NCBI GenBank assembly: GCA_001939145.1
Contig: LSRX01001120.1
Span: 1-64,000 of the forward strand
Origin: Symbiodinium microadriaticum
Lineage: Eukaryota > Sar > Dinophyceae > Suessiales > Symbiodiniaceae
Direction: 5' to 3'
DNA length: 64,000 nt
The notes under the pieces are model-generated. The model had not been told where the DNA came from and made no database searches. It worked only from the letters and a program-made list of their open reading frames with translations. Both the position numbers and the translations under genes were made by a program. This document shows positions 22,400-34,179 of this stretch, piece by piece; the stretch's first letter is position 1; each line of letters opens with the position of its first letter.

Positions 22400-24200
22400 C
22401 TTAAGGCATCCTAAAGCAAGCCAGAGTGAAACCATAGGGTCACGGGCTCTTGAACCCTCTCAACTCTACCCATTCTATTGTACCATACTCGTATACTACA
22501 ATCCTATAGTAGTAGACCATTGCAATTTCATAGCGTCTGAGCCCGAACCCTCAAACTCCAAACAAAAATCCCAAGCGTGCAAGCCCAAAACCCTCGAGCT
22601 AGAAGCTTAAAGCCAGCATCCCAGGCCATGGTGAAGCAGCGCGAGCTCCAAAACCTTCAATTCCACAGCTTAAACCCGACATTCCACGACCTTGTTTTCG
22701 CTTCTGCAAAACCAAACATGAATTCCAAAGATGAAACAACGACGTAGGAAAGACCCGAAAACTGTAGAGGTTGCGCAAGACTGCCTCCCACAAGAACTGA
22801 TAAAGCAGATAGCATCGTTTTACCTCAGTAAAACTGCCATGTTGCCCTTACGCCCCCAAAGACTACAAAGGCATGGCAACACCGAAGCTCCACAAACCCA
22901 AACCTCGACCGAAATCCAAAAAGGCCCATTTTATCCGGAACACTGTAAAGACATGCTGCCAGACAATCAAGCCATCAAACGCAAAACCTTGTTTTTGCCG
23001 TGGCAAAACCACCAAAAGCACTGGTTCCAAAGATCAAGCAATGACGAAAGCAAGACCCGAAAACTTTCCAGGTTGCGCAAGGATGTCTCCCAACACAAGA
23101 ACTAATCATCCAGACATCATCATTTTGTCGCGGCAGAGCTGCCACTGTGCCTTAAAAAGCACCAGCCATCGTGCGGGTCGTTTCATGTGGCGTTACCCAG
23201 TTTAAGGCCTGTCCTGTCGGGCATCCATGTCGACCCAATGAATGGACGTAATGGCTCAAACAGTAAGAGATCAACAGAAAACAAGACTTCAGTGTCGCTG
23301 GGTCTCACAAGGATGCTACGAGTTCTTGAAAGGTTCCTGGTTGAGAAGCCAAAACGCCAGAACATCAGTGTCTGACCAAACCCGCAGTTAGGATGCAATC
23401 GACTTTATCATCGTGTGCACACATCGGCTTTGTGCTGTGATGTGTTCCAGCGTGGGGATGTGACTAACCAAACATCAGGAGAAGCCAATTTGAATGTCCA
23501 ATTTGCGCCAACCTTCTCCGTTTTGCTTGTCATCCCGAACGACCTGATGATTCCTGCCACATCGGTCCTAGCCTTAAGTCTTGTACCTAGGCTTCTGCTG
23601 AGCCTTGCTGTTGGCTCAGACTTTCAACGATTTGCAGGTCAGGCTAGACGTTGCTTGCTGCGACCCAGTCCCATCGGAATGTTGACATGCCCGTGATTCA
23701 TACTTGTAATAAGGACCTAATCAAGCTTATTTATGGAAGTATAGTCCACGGGCCTGTCAACTGGCGGGGGGGCGGGCGGGGGTTGCTAAACACCATCTCC
23801 TGTTGTGGTTTACCAACCATTATTTAGGGTTTAAGGTTTGCAGAACCGTATTTTCCAGGTTAGTTTGAATCTTATTTCGTTTTTCCGTTTATGGTCTGCT
23901 GTAGGGTGTGGGTTTCGCCAAACAAAATCTCCTTTTGGGGATGGGGTTTTTGGCTTATCAAAGTTTGCTTCAGGGGGTAAGGTGTTGTTTCCATGTGTTG
24001 GGGGTTTGCCAACCAAGGTCTTCTTTTTGGACTCGGGCTCAGAGCTCAGGGTTTGTTAAACAGATTTGTGTTCGGGTTTTGGTTGTTGCGGGCCAACATC
24101 TTCCTTCACGGCTTAGGGTGGAGAAACATTGTGCCCGAAAAACCTTTCAGGGTTTGGGCTTGGCTAACCAACATCTGCTTTAGGGTTTAAGATCTCATAA
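22400..24200. repeat. Old degenerate satellite with CCAACATCT and telomere-like words
   Basis: From 23,770 to 24,190 the pattern GGGTTTGCCAACCAANATCT...TTTAGGGTTT recurs about every 50-60 bases (for example 23,912-23,940, 24,002-24,033 and 24,160-24,190). About 22,725-22,815 and 23,030-23,120 are direct copies of each other, sharing AAGACCCGAAAACT and AGGTTGCGCAAG. The whole block appears to be one decayed tandem family containing TTTAGGG-like pieces. Confidence 0.55.
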
Positions 24201-24727
24201 GATCCCCTTCTGTCTGTTGTGGTGTAGGGCAAGATCTTGTAGTCCGTGTGTCAGGTTGTTTCGTAACATATGTCTTGCCCCCGCCGCTTGCCGTTCTCCG
24301 GCAAGCAAGCACACCATGCAACAGCTTGGATCGCGCTGCTTTTACCAAACTTTTCCGGTCCGCCTGTAGACTAGGCGGCAGGAGTCGTTCACGGCGCATC
24401 AGCCAAGCCTTTTCAGCCATGTTATTGCTTTAATTTGGTGGCTGCACCCACAGGCTGGCAGCGAAGGCAGTGGACAGGAACACCCTTAAACACGATGGAA
24501 GGGCCCTGGCAGCTGAAGCATTCACTCTCACTTCCCATGCCAATAAGCAGATGTTACCGGTGACATATCCGGAGAACACCCCCCCCCCCCACTCTTCTCT
24601 ACCACATTTCGGCACTCGTGTTGGTGTTTGGTGCGGCTGCGATGTTGCTGATGTGCTTCCCAACCCCGACAAGAGCCTGTGCCGCTGATGCTCCTGATGC
24701 ACGCCCCAAGAAGAATTACGGCAGAGG

Positions 24728-24970
24728 ATGACTCTTCGCTTGGCCCACTTCGCGGCAAAGGTGGCTGAACGTCAGCTAAGACTTGGTGGGCATTTCGCAA
24801 TCGAAAATCTTCGAAACTCATTGGCATGGGACCTCCCCTCGATGGTGGCCTCGGCTCGCCGACCCGCGGTTCATAAAGTTCATGTGGACACGGGCGCTTT
24901 CGGGCTGAAGCATCGCAAGCCGATGCGCATTTATTTCTTCCCTCGGCTGGTTTCGACGATGCTAGTGTGA
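24728..24970 (+). pseudogene. Copia pol segment upstream of reverse transcriptase
   Basis: An 80-codon frame reads AAKVAERQLRLGGHFAIENL..., then W, then a variable stretch, then DTGAFGLKHRKPMRIYF. I recall the layout LxxGGHFxxENPxxSxxW...CxxGLxxxxKPTRxxxN as typical of dinoflagellate Copia polyproteins between integrase and reverse transcriptase. The frame breaks after 24,970. Confidence 0.65.
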
Positions 24971-25227
24971 CGGCGCAGGCCGGCTACTACACAAGAAGCT
25001 TCGCCCGGACGATCGTGACGGCGATGGAGCCCATTGAGACATCGAAAGAAGGGCCATGCAGGCTGCGATGACCGAGCACGAGGCCTTTGCAGTTGATGGT
25101 GAGAACCTGACCGTCGATCCGGAGGTTGCTGGTAAGGACGGGTTGACGGCTATGATGATATCAACACTTGGGAATCTGGAGATGAGGAGACAACACGGAA
25201 GCCGAGCAGCTTCATGGGGTCCGTGCG

Positions 25228-25640
25228 GTGCCGGCGGCGGTTTACAAACCGGTCATTGCTTTCTGCTCGCCTGGCACTTGTAATGGTGATTGTCGCCAAG
25301 CTCAACACCTTTTGTTCTGCATCGCGGCCTACAACCATGCATGGACGCTGCTATTCGCTGATGTAAAATCAGCTTTCGTCAACGGAGATCTGTATCTCAG
25401 CAGAGAGTTAGTTGCCCGGTGACAAACCTTTTTGCTGGACTTGGCTGTTTGGCCAGAGTCCGAAAAAAAGGAAAAGGCATTCAGCTGACGCTCCGAGGGA
25501 ATGGTGGTTTCGTCTTTCCAGGAGCCCTTGCTGACCATGGATGGGAACGATCTCAGATCGACGGAGGGCTGTGTTCGTTTGGTCAAACTCGAGGTAGTGA
25601 TCGTCGCTCACGTTGACGACCTCCTCATGACCGGGTGACC
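25228..25640 (+). pseudogene. Copia reverse transcriptase remnant
   Basis: The motif DVKSAFVNGD (25,359-25,388) is the Copia form of the first catalytic block (DxKxAFLNG). About 220 bases later, in another frame, VVIVAHVDDLLMTG ends at about 25,638 and is the YxDD-equivalent block, with the two Asp residues retained. Stops lie between and after them (for example TGA just after ...RELVAR and after LLMTG), so the enzyme is not functional. The tract between the motifs is shorter than in intact elements, pointing to an internal deletion. Confidence 0.8.
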
Positions 25641-25713
25641 TTTGGCCGAAAAGTCCTTGGAAGGCGAGGGCTGAGAACTCGCTTGAGGACGGCACCGTCC
25701 GCCTGCCGAAAAT

Positions 25714-26205
25714 GTGCCCTGTCAAGCCTGCCACTTTGTCTTTTTGGCGGACGACGACCTCTTGGCGGGCCGTGAAGGAAAGTCCAACATCCCGGACGCC
25801 CGCTCCCACAGAATTCCGTGGGTCTGCAGATCGTCCTACGCGGCCGCAACATTTGCCGCACAGCAGGTAATGGACATGGGGATCCTCTGCCACGACGTCA
25901 TCGCGGGCACGCGGGACTATCTGAGCATCGGCCAGCTGGAAGAGCGGTCTTTGGACAAAGTCCCGTTTACCCTTGTCGTCGACGCTAAAGATGTGCATGA
26001 TAAAGGCAATTCCGGCGCGCCGAACTTCGGGACGCAAAAGTCGCTTGCGTATATTGTGTCGGACCATCACGTACTCTCCGGACTTTGTGAAATCGGTGCA
26101 GAAAACCAAGGGGCCTTCCCCGGCTTCCACTCGAACGTCCTCGGGAGCTGCCCCGGCGAGCCTCTTCGCCCCAAACGACCCACTGTTCGGTCGGTCACCT
26201 CCTGA
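25714..26205 (+). pseudogene. Copia RNase H domain remnant
   Basis: A 163-codon open frame contains CRSSYAAATFAAQQVMDMG, matching the CRSSxAAEt block of Copia RNase H, although the usual Glu of SxAAE is Ala here. The later segment LVVDAKDVHDKGNS followed by GTQKSLAY matches the TDxKxLYD block, with Asp kept. The following segment that normally reads WxxxxxMxADxLTK is scrambled (LSGLCEIGAENQGAFPG), consistent with decay. The 240-codon frame on the opposite strand is a shadow. Confidence 0.8.
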
Positions 26206-26215
26206 GGCTTAAAAG

Positions 26216-28680
26216 GTCAAAGGGCTGGCGCGCCCAGAATGGGTTAGGCATTCATGTGGCAAAGAGTGCGTGGTCCTTTCGGATGCCTGAGCCACGCTTT
26301 TCGAGTGAGTCGCTGCCGTACCGTGCCTCCTTGGCTGTTCAATTCGTGACGACCAGCTTGTTTGGAGGGTGCTTGAAAAAAGTACCAGATATGGTGCTTC
26401 GCGATTCAGCATGCGCTATTCGGCTGTGCAGAGACCTTAGCCACCATATTCCATGCGGGAGCAGTGCCTCAGCTACTTGGTGCCGATTCAACGCAATACA
26501 GAAAGTATAGGGCATGTCAACGTAGCTCTGTTGCATCGGCACTCAAGTCGCATGGCCTGCTGTGGCTTACTTTTGCTCGAACTCGACATGCTTTAAATAA
26601 GCCATAGGCTAGCTTGCAGATGCGGAAACATGCGCTGAACGTGCTTCCTCTTTGCCTGGTTGCACGCGGTCGTGTTTCTACATAGATAGATATCAACGGA
26701 AAGGACCGCAGGACACCTCTTACGCCGATGCTCATTTTGTTGGTTAGTGCTCAGGCTTGATGCTAAGGCTGTGTGTGGGTAGGACGGCTTTGACCGCACG
26801 TGCAATTTGCTCATCATGTGCGGGACGGCTTGGCGTTTTGGAGAATATCGCGGCCACTAACTGCCCACTCTACAGGAAACATCCGAATGCCTGGGGAGAT
26901 TGGCCAAGACGTGGTTAGCTAAGTGGGTCTTTTGTCCGCGCAGGATTGCACATGGCTGTCACTGGCTCTGCAAGGCTGGTCCACACACCACGTGCTCTTC
27001 AACACCGAGCCCAGACTCCGAAGTACCTGTACTTCGGGTGCCAGGGCCACAACTTGAATATTCAATTTTTTCATTGACATTGGCAGGTCCGATGATTGGC
27101 GTTTGAGCTTTGTCGTTACGTTTGCTTCATACATGTGCTTCATGGTCTCGCAGCATATTGACTTGGGATGCGGTCGGTATGATTTTTTTTCAAGCTCCAG
27201 AGTTATTCAGGGCCATTGAGGGCAGGTCATATTTCAATCAGCTGAGCTGTGTCGGTCGGTGTTTTCAGAACATGCAGCTGTCGCAACTCTACCAGATGTT
27301 CATTAGACTTCGGTCTGCAATGTGATCCTCTTTCTCCGAAGCATCTTACACAGAAGACACCGCACTGGTGCTGCAACGTCCACGCCCGGCACATCCCAGA
27401 TAAACACAAGAGTCACAAGAATGTACATGCTTGATTATGCTCCGTGTCAGCACGCGGCAGTGCACTCGGCAGTATGAGCGATGGGTTATGACCTGCAGAA
27501 CATGTTGTGTTTTGGAAGCTGTGCTACCTCCTCTGAACTCCAATTCGAGAGTCAATGAATGCTGCGACGCCGCTTGTACAAACATCTTGATGTTCAATCC
27601 TTCCCACTGTAGCCACTTTCCTTGGATCATCCCACTTAGCAAACGGAAGCAGCGCACCAAACGACAACACTGTAGACGCTTGCTTAGACTGCCGACTGGA
27701 GCAAGACTCGCAGAACGAGTGTTCTGTTCAGAGAGCGGGACCGCGTGTTTGCCAGGGGCGGTGCTGACAGCGCTCGATTCCAGAAGCACTCCAGGCAGAT
27801 TCGGCTTTGGGGCAAGCGTGGTGAGAGTGCACCGAATCCTGCTCACACGAACCTCTAGACCTCTCCATTCATGCGGAGTTGCCTGTCTCCCTTTGCATGA
27901 TTATCAGGTTTGGTCACCTTGCGGTGGATGCTGACGGCATTTCTGAGGCCCAGCGAGCTGCTTTCGCTTGCTGCAGCTGAACAGTCCATGAGTCCATGAT
28001 GCACCCTGCCCATGCTGAGAGCTTCTTCGCTGGGCGTAGCTCGGCTGAGGACGTGCCAGATCCGGGAGGCTCGGCTGGCAGAGTTGCACCACTTCGTCAA
28101 GTGGAAAACTGGCGGCTGTTGTGGCTCGCAGGCTTTGATTTGCGTCCTGGTTTTCTATGTGGAGCTCGGTCAGATCTGTGCTCAGACAGGGAGCTTTGTC
28201 TCTTCGGCTCGACGTCCTAACAGTGCACCGGGCTGCAGGCGCGACAGGCAACGAGGCCACACACCCGCGGTTGAGGAAAGTTGCATTGCCAGATACGTTG
28301 CCTGAGCCTTTGGCAAAAAACCATGCGAGCAATACGCTTGCACGGCAGAATCTCTGTGTAAATAGGTTCGATAGGGTGTTTCTGATTCAGCATAACCCTG
28401 CCTGCACCATGTGGGCTTGTGGTCGCTGCGGCAGATTCTACCACCACAGAAGTCTGCCAGCAAATTTGCAATCATCACTTTGTAGAAAGTTTCTGTCCAA
28501 CAAGTTCTCTGTCTCAAAGACTTGGACAGGTTGGTGAGCAGGTGGCAATACGCCCTTGCTCAGGAAGCTTGTCGACACTTATGCGGACGTGTTGCTTGCA
28601 AAGCTCCTCGTGCAACCGGAAAGCACGGAGATGTGTTGCGCTCTGAACGAGAAGCTGCTCCATGTGCTGAGGTTCACCTC
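26216..28680. other. Unassigned
   Basis: Overlapping frames on both strands (27,431-27,934 plus, 167 codons; 27,346-27,846 minus, 166 codons) cannot be separated. At about 28,404-28,450 the + frame reads CTMWACGRCGRFYHHRSL, loosely like a TSP1 core (W, C, CG, R), and at 27,908 VWSPCGGC. Both are too short to call. No other motif is seen. Confidence 0.3.
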
Positions 28681-28700
28681 CGACGACAGAGAAAGCACGA

Positions 28701-29273
28701 GGGAGAGAGAGGGAGAGAGAGAGAGAGAGACCATCACAAAAGCAAAAGCAAACCATCAGAAAAAAGGGCCATGATCATGATATGCTTTCTGCGTCGTTTT
28801 CCGGGGGATTAGGAGCGGGGGCCACGGTTCTCGTTGCACTGGTGGGCCATCGGTCCGGGGAGCTTAGGACGCTCCTCATGCCCGGGGAAGAGAGAGAGAG
28901 CCCCTTGCACCTGAAGGAAGATGAAGGAAGAGAGCGAGAGAGAGAGAGGAACTTCCACTACCCATAGCCCTTGCGAAAGAAGAGAGAGAGAGAGAGAGAG
29001 AGAGAGCGCGGGCTAGGGGAGCTCCCCTAGCCCACAGCCCTGACGAAAGAAAGAGAGAGAGAGAGAGAGAGAGTATAGTTCTCCCCCGAAAGCCGCGGAA
29101 ATTGGGGGGGGCCCTATGGGCCGGGGGGCCTGACCAGCCTCCTTAACCTGAAGGAAGAAGACAGAGAGAGAGAGAGAGAGAGAGAGACAGCCCCGAAAGG
29201 GGCCATGCCGACGGACATTCGCGCACCTAGGGGGTAGGCCTTCGGGCCAGGGTTTTCCATGGGACCCATACCC

Positions 29274-29305
<32 letters not shown>

Positions 29306-29307
29306 AA
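28701..29307. repeat. Cluster of (GA)n blocks in a repeated context, with (CAAG)n
   Basis: (GA)n blocks occur at about 28,701-28,730, 28,888-28,901, 28,928-28,948, 28,975-29,006, 29,048-29,072 and 29,159-29,188. Several are preceded by the same words (CCTGAAGGAAGA; CCCAxAGCCCTkrCGAAAGAA), so larger units containing GA were duplicated. A perfect 24-base palindrome (GGGCTAGGGGAGCTCCCCTAGCCC) lies at 29,010-29,033. (CAAG)n follows at 29,274-29,307. Confidence 0.85.
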
Positions 29308-29309
29308 AG

Positions 29310-31080
29310 CGCGAATCCAGACGGCGACCAAGGGGGAGACATGCAGAGGAGAAGACCAGAGCAGGCGATCAGAGCCCTTTAGAACCAAGGAAAAACTCAG
29401 AGCCCCACACTGACGAAGCCACAATTGACGACACCATCTCAGGGAACCTGGCCAAATCTTGTGGGGGGAAATTGGCATTGGCCGAAATTCTCGTACCATG
29501 CGAAGAATCAGAACCCAAGAACACGCTCCCGCCTGCTGCCAGGCTTCATGCTTGCGGATGGTTCTCTGTCGTTTGATTGAAAAGTGGGCCAATAGCAGCA
29601 TGTCACCAAACTCAGGGCAGCTGTGAGAGTTGACGCCGAGAACTTTCGTGTATAGGAAGGGTGCAGGATGGTGCAGGATATGGTAAGGCAAAGCAGATAA
29701 GGTTCTAGGTTTTGAGTTCAGGAAGGTAGAGGGTGATGATGAGCACCCCTCAAGCTGCGAGTCACGGGATCACAGTGTTACTCGTATGTTTGATGCCGCC
29801 TGATGTTGGACTAAGAGCCTGAGGGACATGGCCTCAGATACAGTCGGGTTTTTTGTGGTTCATCTGCAATCCGCAGCAGGAGAAGACAAACGATTTGAGC
29901 CACCTCGAGCAGACCCCGAAGCGGAAAGAGGAACGTTGATTTTGCGGGAAGCCCACAGATAATGCCAGCAGTCAAGCTCTAGCTTCCGACGGATGGCGTA
30001 GTTTCCTCTTGCAAACGCAGGACTCAACGCAACATTCCTCTCCATTTTAACTTCAACGTTGGGATTCATCCGTAATCAGCCCGCTGAGAAAATCAAAAGC
30101 CAAAAACCAAACCGACGCAGAAAGAGCGAGACAGAACGAGTTTACTGTTTTAACAAGCAGGATTGTGTTCGTTTGGCAAGAAGTGGAGAAGAAATGCTCA
30201 AATGCAGGGGAGGTTTGCCTTCACTTTGAAGCACCACGACGACAAAGACAATTTGATTGACCACATGGGCAGTACGGCTGCGACTTCGGAATGCTTCTTT
30301 GTGCCCAAGCCCGCCGCAAAGTTAGCATCAGCAATGGGGTTGCTGCTATGGCCGGCCTCTTACATTGATAAATCGCGGCCGGACATGCCGGAATCCTGGT
30401 TGGTTCGGAGGTCATTGTTCCTAGGAGCAAAAGCCGTCCCTGCGCAGTCGTACAGTGCTCAGCTGACCAGGGCCAGTGCTAGACATATTTGCATGAGACA
30501 GTGACGATGGTGCTGAGGCCTTACGCCGAAGATTTCCATGAGGACTTGAGATGGTCCTCAAAGTCCTGCAGATTCGATTCTGTGCATTGTTGGTTTCATT
30601 TGTTGGCTTGTTCTTGCAGGATGTGACAGTGCGAAGCCTTACGCATGCCCAACATACTTGTTCCGGCTACGATGAGCAATGGGAGCCGAGCTCAGTATGA
30701 CAACTTGTGCTTGTCGCAGCCCGCGTAATAGTAATGCCGGAGAACTGATAACAAGCTGGGCAGAGTGTTTTTTACCTATCGAGAAAGATTCCAGCGTGTC
30801 ACGCCTGTTCGCTGTCGACCCCGCCTTGTTTTCGCGCTTGCATTGCCTCAGGACCTCTGCTCACAGCTTCCATCGTGTGTACGCTGCGAGCCTGGACCTT
30901 GAGAAGGGCTTTCCAGGTGACGTTTGAAATCTCAGCGCTCGGGGCTCGTGACTAGAGCTCCTGCGCGGCATTGCGCGCGAACGAAAGTGTCGAACTCTGT
31001 TTCCGTGGCCATCGCGATTTCCGGAGCGGTTGGACCGTTGGACACCTGGAGCGAAGGAGGCAGTTGTCCCAATACTGCCG
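29310..31080. other. Unassigned
   Basis: Frames of 80-113 codons (for example 30,163-30,504 plus) have no recognised motif and are matched by minus-strand frames. This may be upstream intron or leader of the TSP1 region that follows. Confidence 0.3.
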
Positions 31081-31089
31081 GACCCGAGG

Positions 31090-31124
31090 TCTGTTGACTG
31101 CGCCTTCGGGCAGTGGGGTTCCTG
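31090..31124 (+). CDS. TSP1 repeat, first-strand exon (tentative)
   Basis: The frame reads SVDCAFGQWGSW, matching the DCxFxxWxxW start seen downstream (compare VDCAFSPWDPW at 46.0 kb). The second Trp codon is cut by a possible GT donor (TG|GTTCGA), the same sequence as the donor at 45,200. The matching second half was not located; a frame at 31,160 (SAGLQQLCG) is too close for an intron. Confidence 0.5.
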
Positions 31125-32377
31125 GTTCGATGCAGGAGGCCATTGGGGCAAAAATCTGTCAGGAGTGCCGGTCTGCAGCAGCTTTGCGGGTGCTGTTTTG
31201 CAGATTGCAGGCTGCACGCAGATCCAGTTCAGACAGCGGGGCGTGGCGGTACTGTGGCAGCAGCGAGAGGGGAGAGTCCGTCAGAGCGGAAGGGAACAAA
31301 TGAATCAAAATTGTCCCAGCTGAGGTGTCCAATAACGAATGTGGAAAGCCTTGTGCTGGTCCAAAGATACAGTCGCGTGCAAGCCCTGACTCGAGGCTAA
31401 TTCGGGCTCGTGCGAGTTGCAGAGCGCCTTGGTACACTCCGACTCGCCAGGTGCACAAAAGACGAAGTTGACTGTCGGTGGGAGGCAAACTGAAATGGTG
31501 CACCGATCCTGCGATGTGCAAGACTTTCGCCGTCTGATTTAAGGCATGGTCAGCATGGACACAATGTAGCTCGCCAAACGACCAGTCCACTCGCAGCTGC
31601 CTCAAGATAGGCAAGACTTACTGCAAAAGTGGCATTGCGCTCATGGATGGCTTCGCAGAGTTTTTCAAGCAATGCAATTGACGTGCTCATGGGTCCCTTT
31701 GTCTCCAACATAGTCGGGACCAAGAGATGCGCATGTGCGATCGTCCGCCGGACGTGGTGTGGTGTTTCTTGTGATACAGTGGCATCGCATAACAAAGCTC
31801 TTCCGACACAGCCGAGCCTTGTCGCTTCACCTTTCCCCAGTTGCGCTGTCAGGGCAGGGTTTTTGTCTGAGCGCGGCCATGTGCGGTCGCGGATGCACAG
31901 AGGGTTATGGGGGGTAAACAGGCCTCAGCGCAACACAACGTGCTGTCATCCCAAAACACACCACAGAGACTATGTGGTTCTTCGGAATTTCATCACTGCA
32001 GTGCCCAGAATGATGAGTTGTCACAATGCAGTCCACGATGCCTCCTCCCCACGACCCACCACCGCACTCAAGTGTGCCAAGGGGTGATGTGCAAGAGAGT
32101 GGCTGAACCTTGGCAAGTCTTCAGGTTCGCGAACAATCGGCCAGGAAAACACACGCAGAGGCGAGCTCGTCACTGTGTGCACTGGATGGCTCTGCAGAGC
32201 GGCACCAGGTTCGCCATGTGTTGGCGAGATGAAGCAGACGCGACCTTGCAGCGCGGCTCCTGGCTTTTTTTCAGCATCCTGCATTGATGAAAATGCTGGC
32301 CTGTAGCAATCAGAGAGTTTTGTGTTGGCACTTCGGCTTCCGCGTTTACTCGGAATCGCAGCAGCTTCGAGGCTCGG

Positions 32378-32460
32378 GCCCATCGCCGCAAGACTGCATG
32401 ATGAGCGATTGGCGCGAGTGGAGCACATGCAGCTCAGACTGCGGTGCGCCCGCGCCTGGT
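32378..32460 (+). CDS. TSP1 repeat exon
   Basis: The frame reads QDCMMSDWREWSTCSSDCG at 32,389-32,445. It has the DC entry, WxxW, and the CSxxCG core in uninterrupted canonical spacing. The frame continues open, but the RxR strand does not follow, so a donor probably lies just after the CG (GTGCGC at 32,444). Confidence 0.85.
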
Positions 32461-33104
32461 TTTGCAACGTCTTTTCTCCGATACTTTGCTCATACGCACG
32501 ACCCAGTAGTGCGAGCCCTGTCGGTCGAGCCTCCACGGAGTGGCTGGTGGTTCCGTGATGTTTCCATCGATGCTTGTATCGAGTGCTGTGGTGCTGTGCT
32601 TGGCTTGCTGTAGCATTGTGCCTGTTGGCATCGCAAAAGATGTCAAGGGTGATCGATGCTAATTGCAATCTAGTGGCAGGTGAAGGACAATACTCTCGCT
32701 TTCGCAGAGTTGTCCGTGAGGCTCAGCGCGCTTCTGCACATGATGGTGCTAGCCTTCTGCATGCAGATACAGCTTTCAGCGTCGCATTGAACTTGAATGC
32801 ATCTTTCCGCTCTTTGAACAATCGAGCTCAAGGCATTGGCAAAGATTGCAAACAGTTGAAGTTAAAGGTGTTTCTTACGAACATGCTCTGGACGGGTTTC
32901 TGGCACAATCAGGCCAGTCGGGGCGGCCACCCCTGTGACGTGAGCACCTCGGGAATCATGAAGTTTGGTGATTCTACTCCGAATAAGCCTCGGCGCTCAG
33001 GGGGTTATCCACCAGACAGAGACGTGCCAGTTGAGGCTCAACAGATTCCGTTGCCTTGATATGATATCTGCTGTGAGACGACACGCGTACTAGCTGGTGT
33101 CCCC

Positions 33105-33154
33105 AAGAGGCCCTGCGACTCCCGCGACTGTGAAGTCAGCGAGTGGTCGGAGTG
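33105..33154 (+). CDS. TSP1 repeat junction exon
   Basis: RPCDSRDCEVSEWSEW joins the end of one repeat (CDSRDC) to the first strand of the next. The second Trp codon is followed by GT (TG|GTCAAC), a likely phase-2 donor at 33,155. The next core found is at 33,262, but the exact acceptor is unresolved. Confidence 0.8.
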
Positions 33155-33255
33155 GTCAACGTCAAATCCCTCGGAGGCAGCATTACATCACAGTTGACTG
33201 GAAGTCGTCAAGGTGGTGTGCGGTTGCGGAGTTGGAGTTGAGTTGAACGAAGTGT

Positions 33256-33440
33256 TTGAGTTTGAGATGTCTTGGTCATGTAACTGGTGGACAGACACGG
33301 TTGCGCCGGGTCTGCAAGTTTGCAGCATGTCAGAGCAGGGCAGCTAATCAGAGGCAGCAGCTGGTGGTGCACATGGCCAAGATAGGGGCCAAGAGTGTTC
33401 ATTGTCTGAAAGTGCAGGGTCACCAGCTGCACACTAGGCA
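33256..33440 (+). CDS. TSP1 repeat, second-half exon
   Basis: CLGHVTGGQTRLRRVC followed by KFAACQSRAANQ gives the GGQxRxRR strand of TSP1, with the CG of the core altered to V-T. Probably the continuation of the exon ending at 33,154. It ends in a Cys-containing stretch (VHCLKVQGHQLH). Confidence 0.65.
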
Positions 33441-33849
33441 GTGGCGCCGCCCTCGGTTGTCTTCAAAATGCCTTGCTGGTGCTTGGTGATGTCGGTGACG
33501 TCTTGTTTCGCTGTGCACTTTCCGTCAGGTTCCGAGAGCGACGCGTTCTCGTGCCCCCGGGCCCTGGTGGACGCCGGGAGCCTGCGACAATCTCTGCCTG
33601 CGCAGCTTGCAGTGCTCTGCTGTGCAGGCCAATGCCCAACCAGTCTGAGTGAGACGGTTCCGAGGGACAGGCCAGTTAGTGACAGGTAGCACCAGGTAGG
33701 ATCCATGCAATAACTGGCCTTCAGCGCTGGGCTTGAAAGTTCTTGACTGTCCTGCCTCCAGGCAGCCGCAGCAGTGTGTCCTTTCCGCCGCGAGCTCATG
33801 CATCATCACGCTGCATGTGGCACAGCAGCCACCAAGTGGGCGCAGCAAG

Positions 33850-33950
33850 GAATGGTCACTGTGGTCTCATTGTGACCGCACCTGCGGCGGCGGTCAGATG
33901 ATGCGAGAAAGATCTCTGCAGGACCAATCCCCAGTCCAAGTTCTTCAGAA
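33850..33950 (+). CDS. TSP1 repeat exon
   Basis: EWSLWSHCDRTCGGGQMM followed by RERSLQD is a near-canonical core: WxxW, CxxTCGGGQ, RxR. Cys (NAHC) follows 17 residues later. A stop lies at 33,973, so a donor must come before it. A Cys-poor stretch upstream ends in CAGCAAG, a plausible acceptor. Confidence 0.85.
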
Positions 33951-33961
33951 TGCCCATTGCC

Positions 33962-34090
33962 ATGAACTGGAGTGATTGGAGTGTTCTGAGAACGTGCTGG
34001 ATAAGAGCAACCATGATGCACGTCTACAGAGCATACGAGACTCCCCAAAGCTTCGTGCAAGGCTTCAGAAGTCGAAAGCGACATGGAGCT
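33962..34090 (+). CDS. TSP1-like repeat exon (degenerate)
   Basis: In a different frame, NWSDWSVLRTC is followed by an Arg-rich stretch and CEVC. The WxxW part is clear; the CG core is missing. This is either a worn repeat or an exon whose internal introns I could not place. Confidence 0.5.
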
Positions 34091-34179
34091 TGTGAAGTTT
34101 GTAGCATGGAGCTGCGCAGTCAACAATCCAAGATTTTGGAGGCGATCACGGTTGTTTTGCTTGAGGTTTTTTCCTGCAG

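Larger units (their letters stand above)
24700..26215 (+). mobile_element. Decayed Copia-type LTR retrotransposon, 3' half of pol
   Basis: Three consecutive blocks on one strand follow the order of a Copia polyprotein: the spacer upstream of reverse transcriptase (24,730-24,965), reverse transcriptase (about 25,230-25,640) and RNase H (about 25,780-26,110). All carry stops or shifts. No integrase, gag, long terminal repeats or target-site duplication could be found by eye, so only the right half of the internal region remains. Copia elements of this sort are abundant in Symbiodiniaceae. Confidence 0.8.

Noticed and set aside
25408..26130. 240-codon minus-strand frame
   Set aside because: It is the shadow of the Copia RT and RNase H remnant, whose motifs are on the + strand.
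28404..28450. CTMWACGRCGRFYHHRSL as a TSP1 core
   Set aside because: Only one Trp and irregular spacing, isolated 2.6 kb before the first better repeat.
31125..31160. 36-base intron joining VDCAFGQWGSW to SAGLQQLCG
   Set aside because: Too short for a spliceosomal intron, and the resulting core lacks the second Cys spacing.
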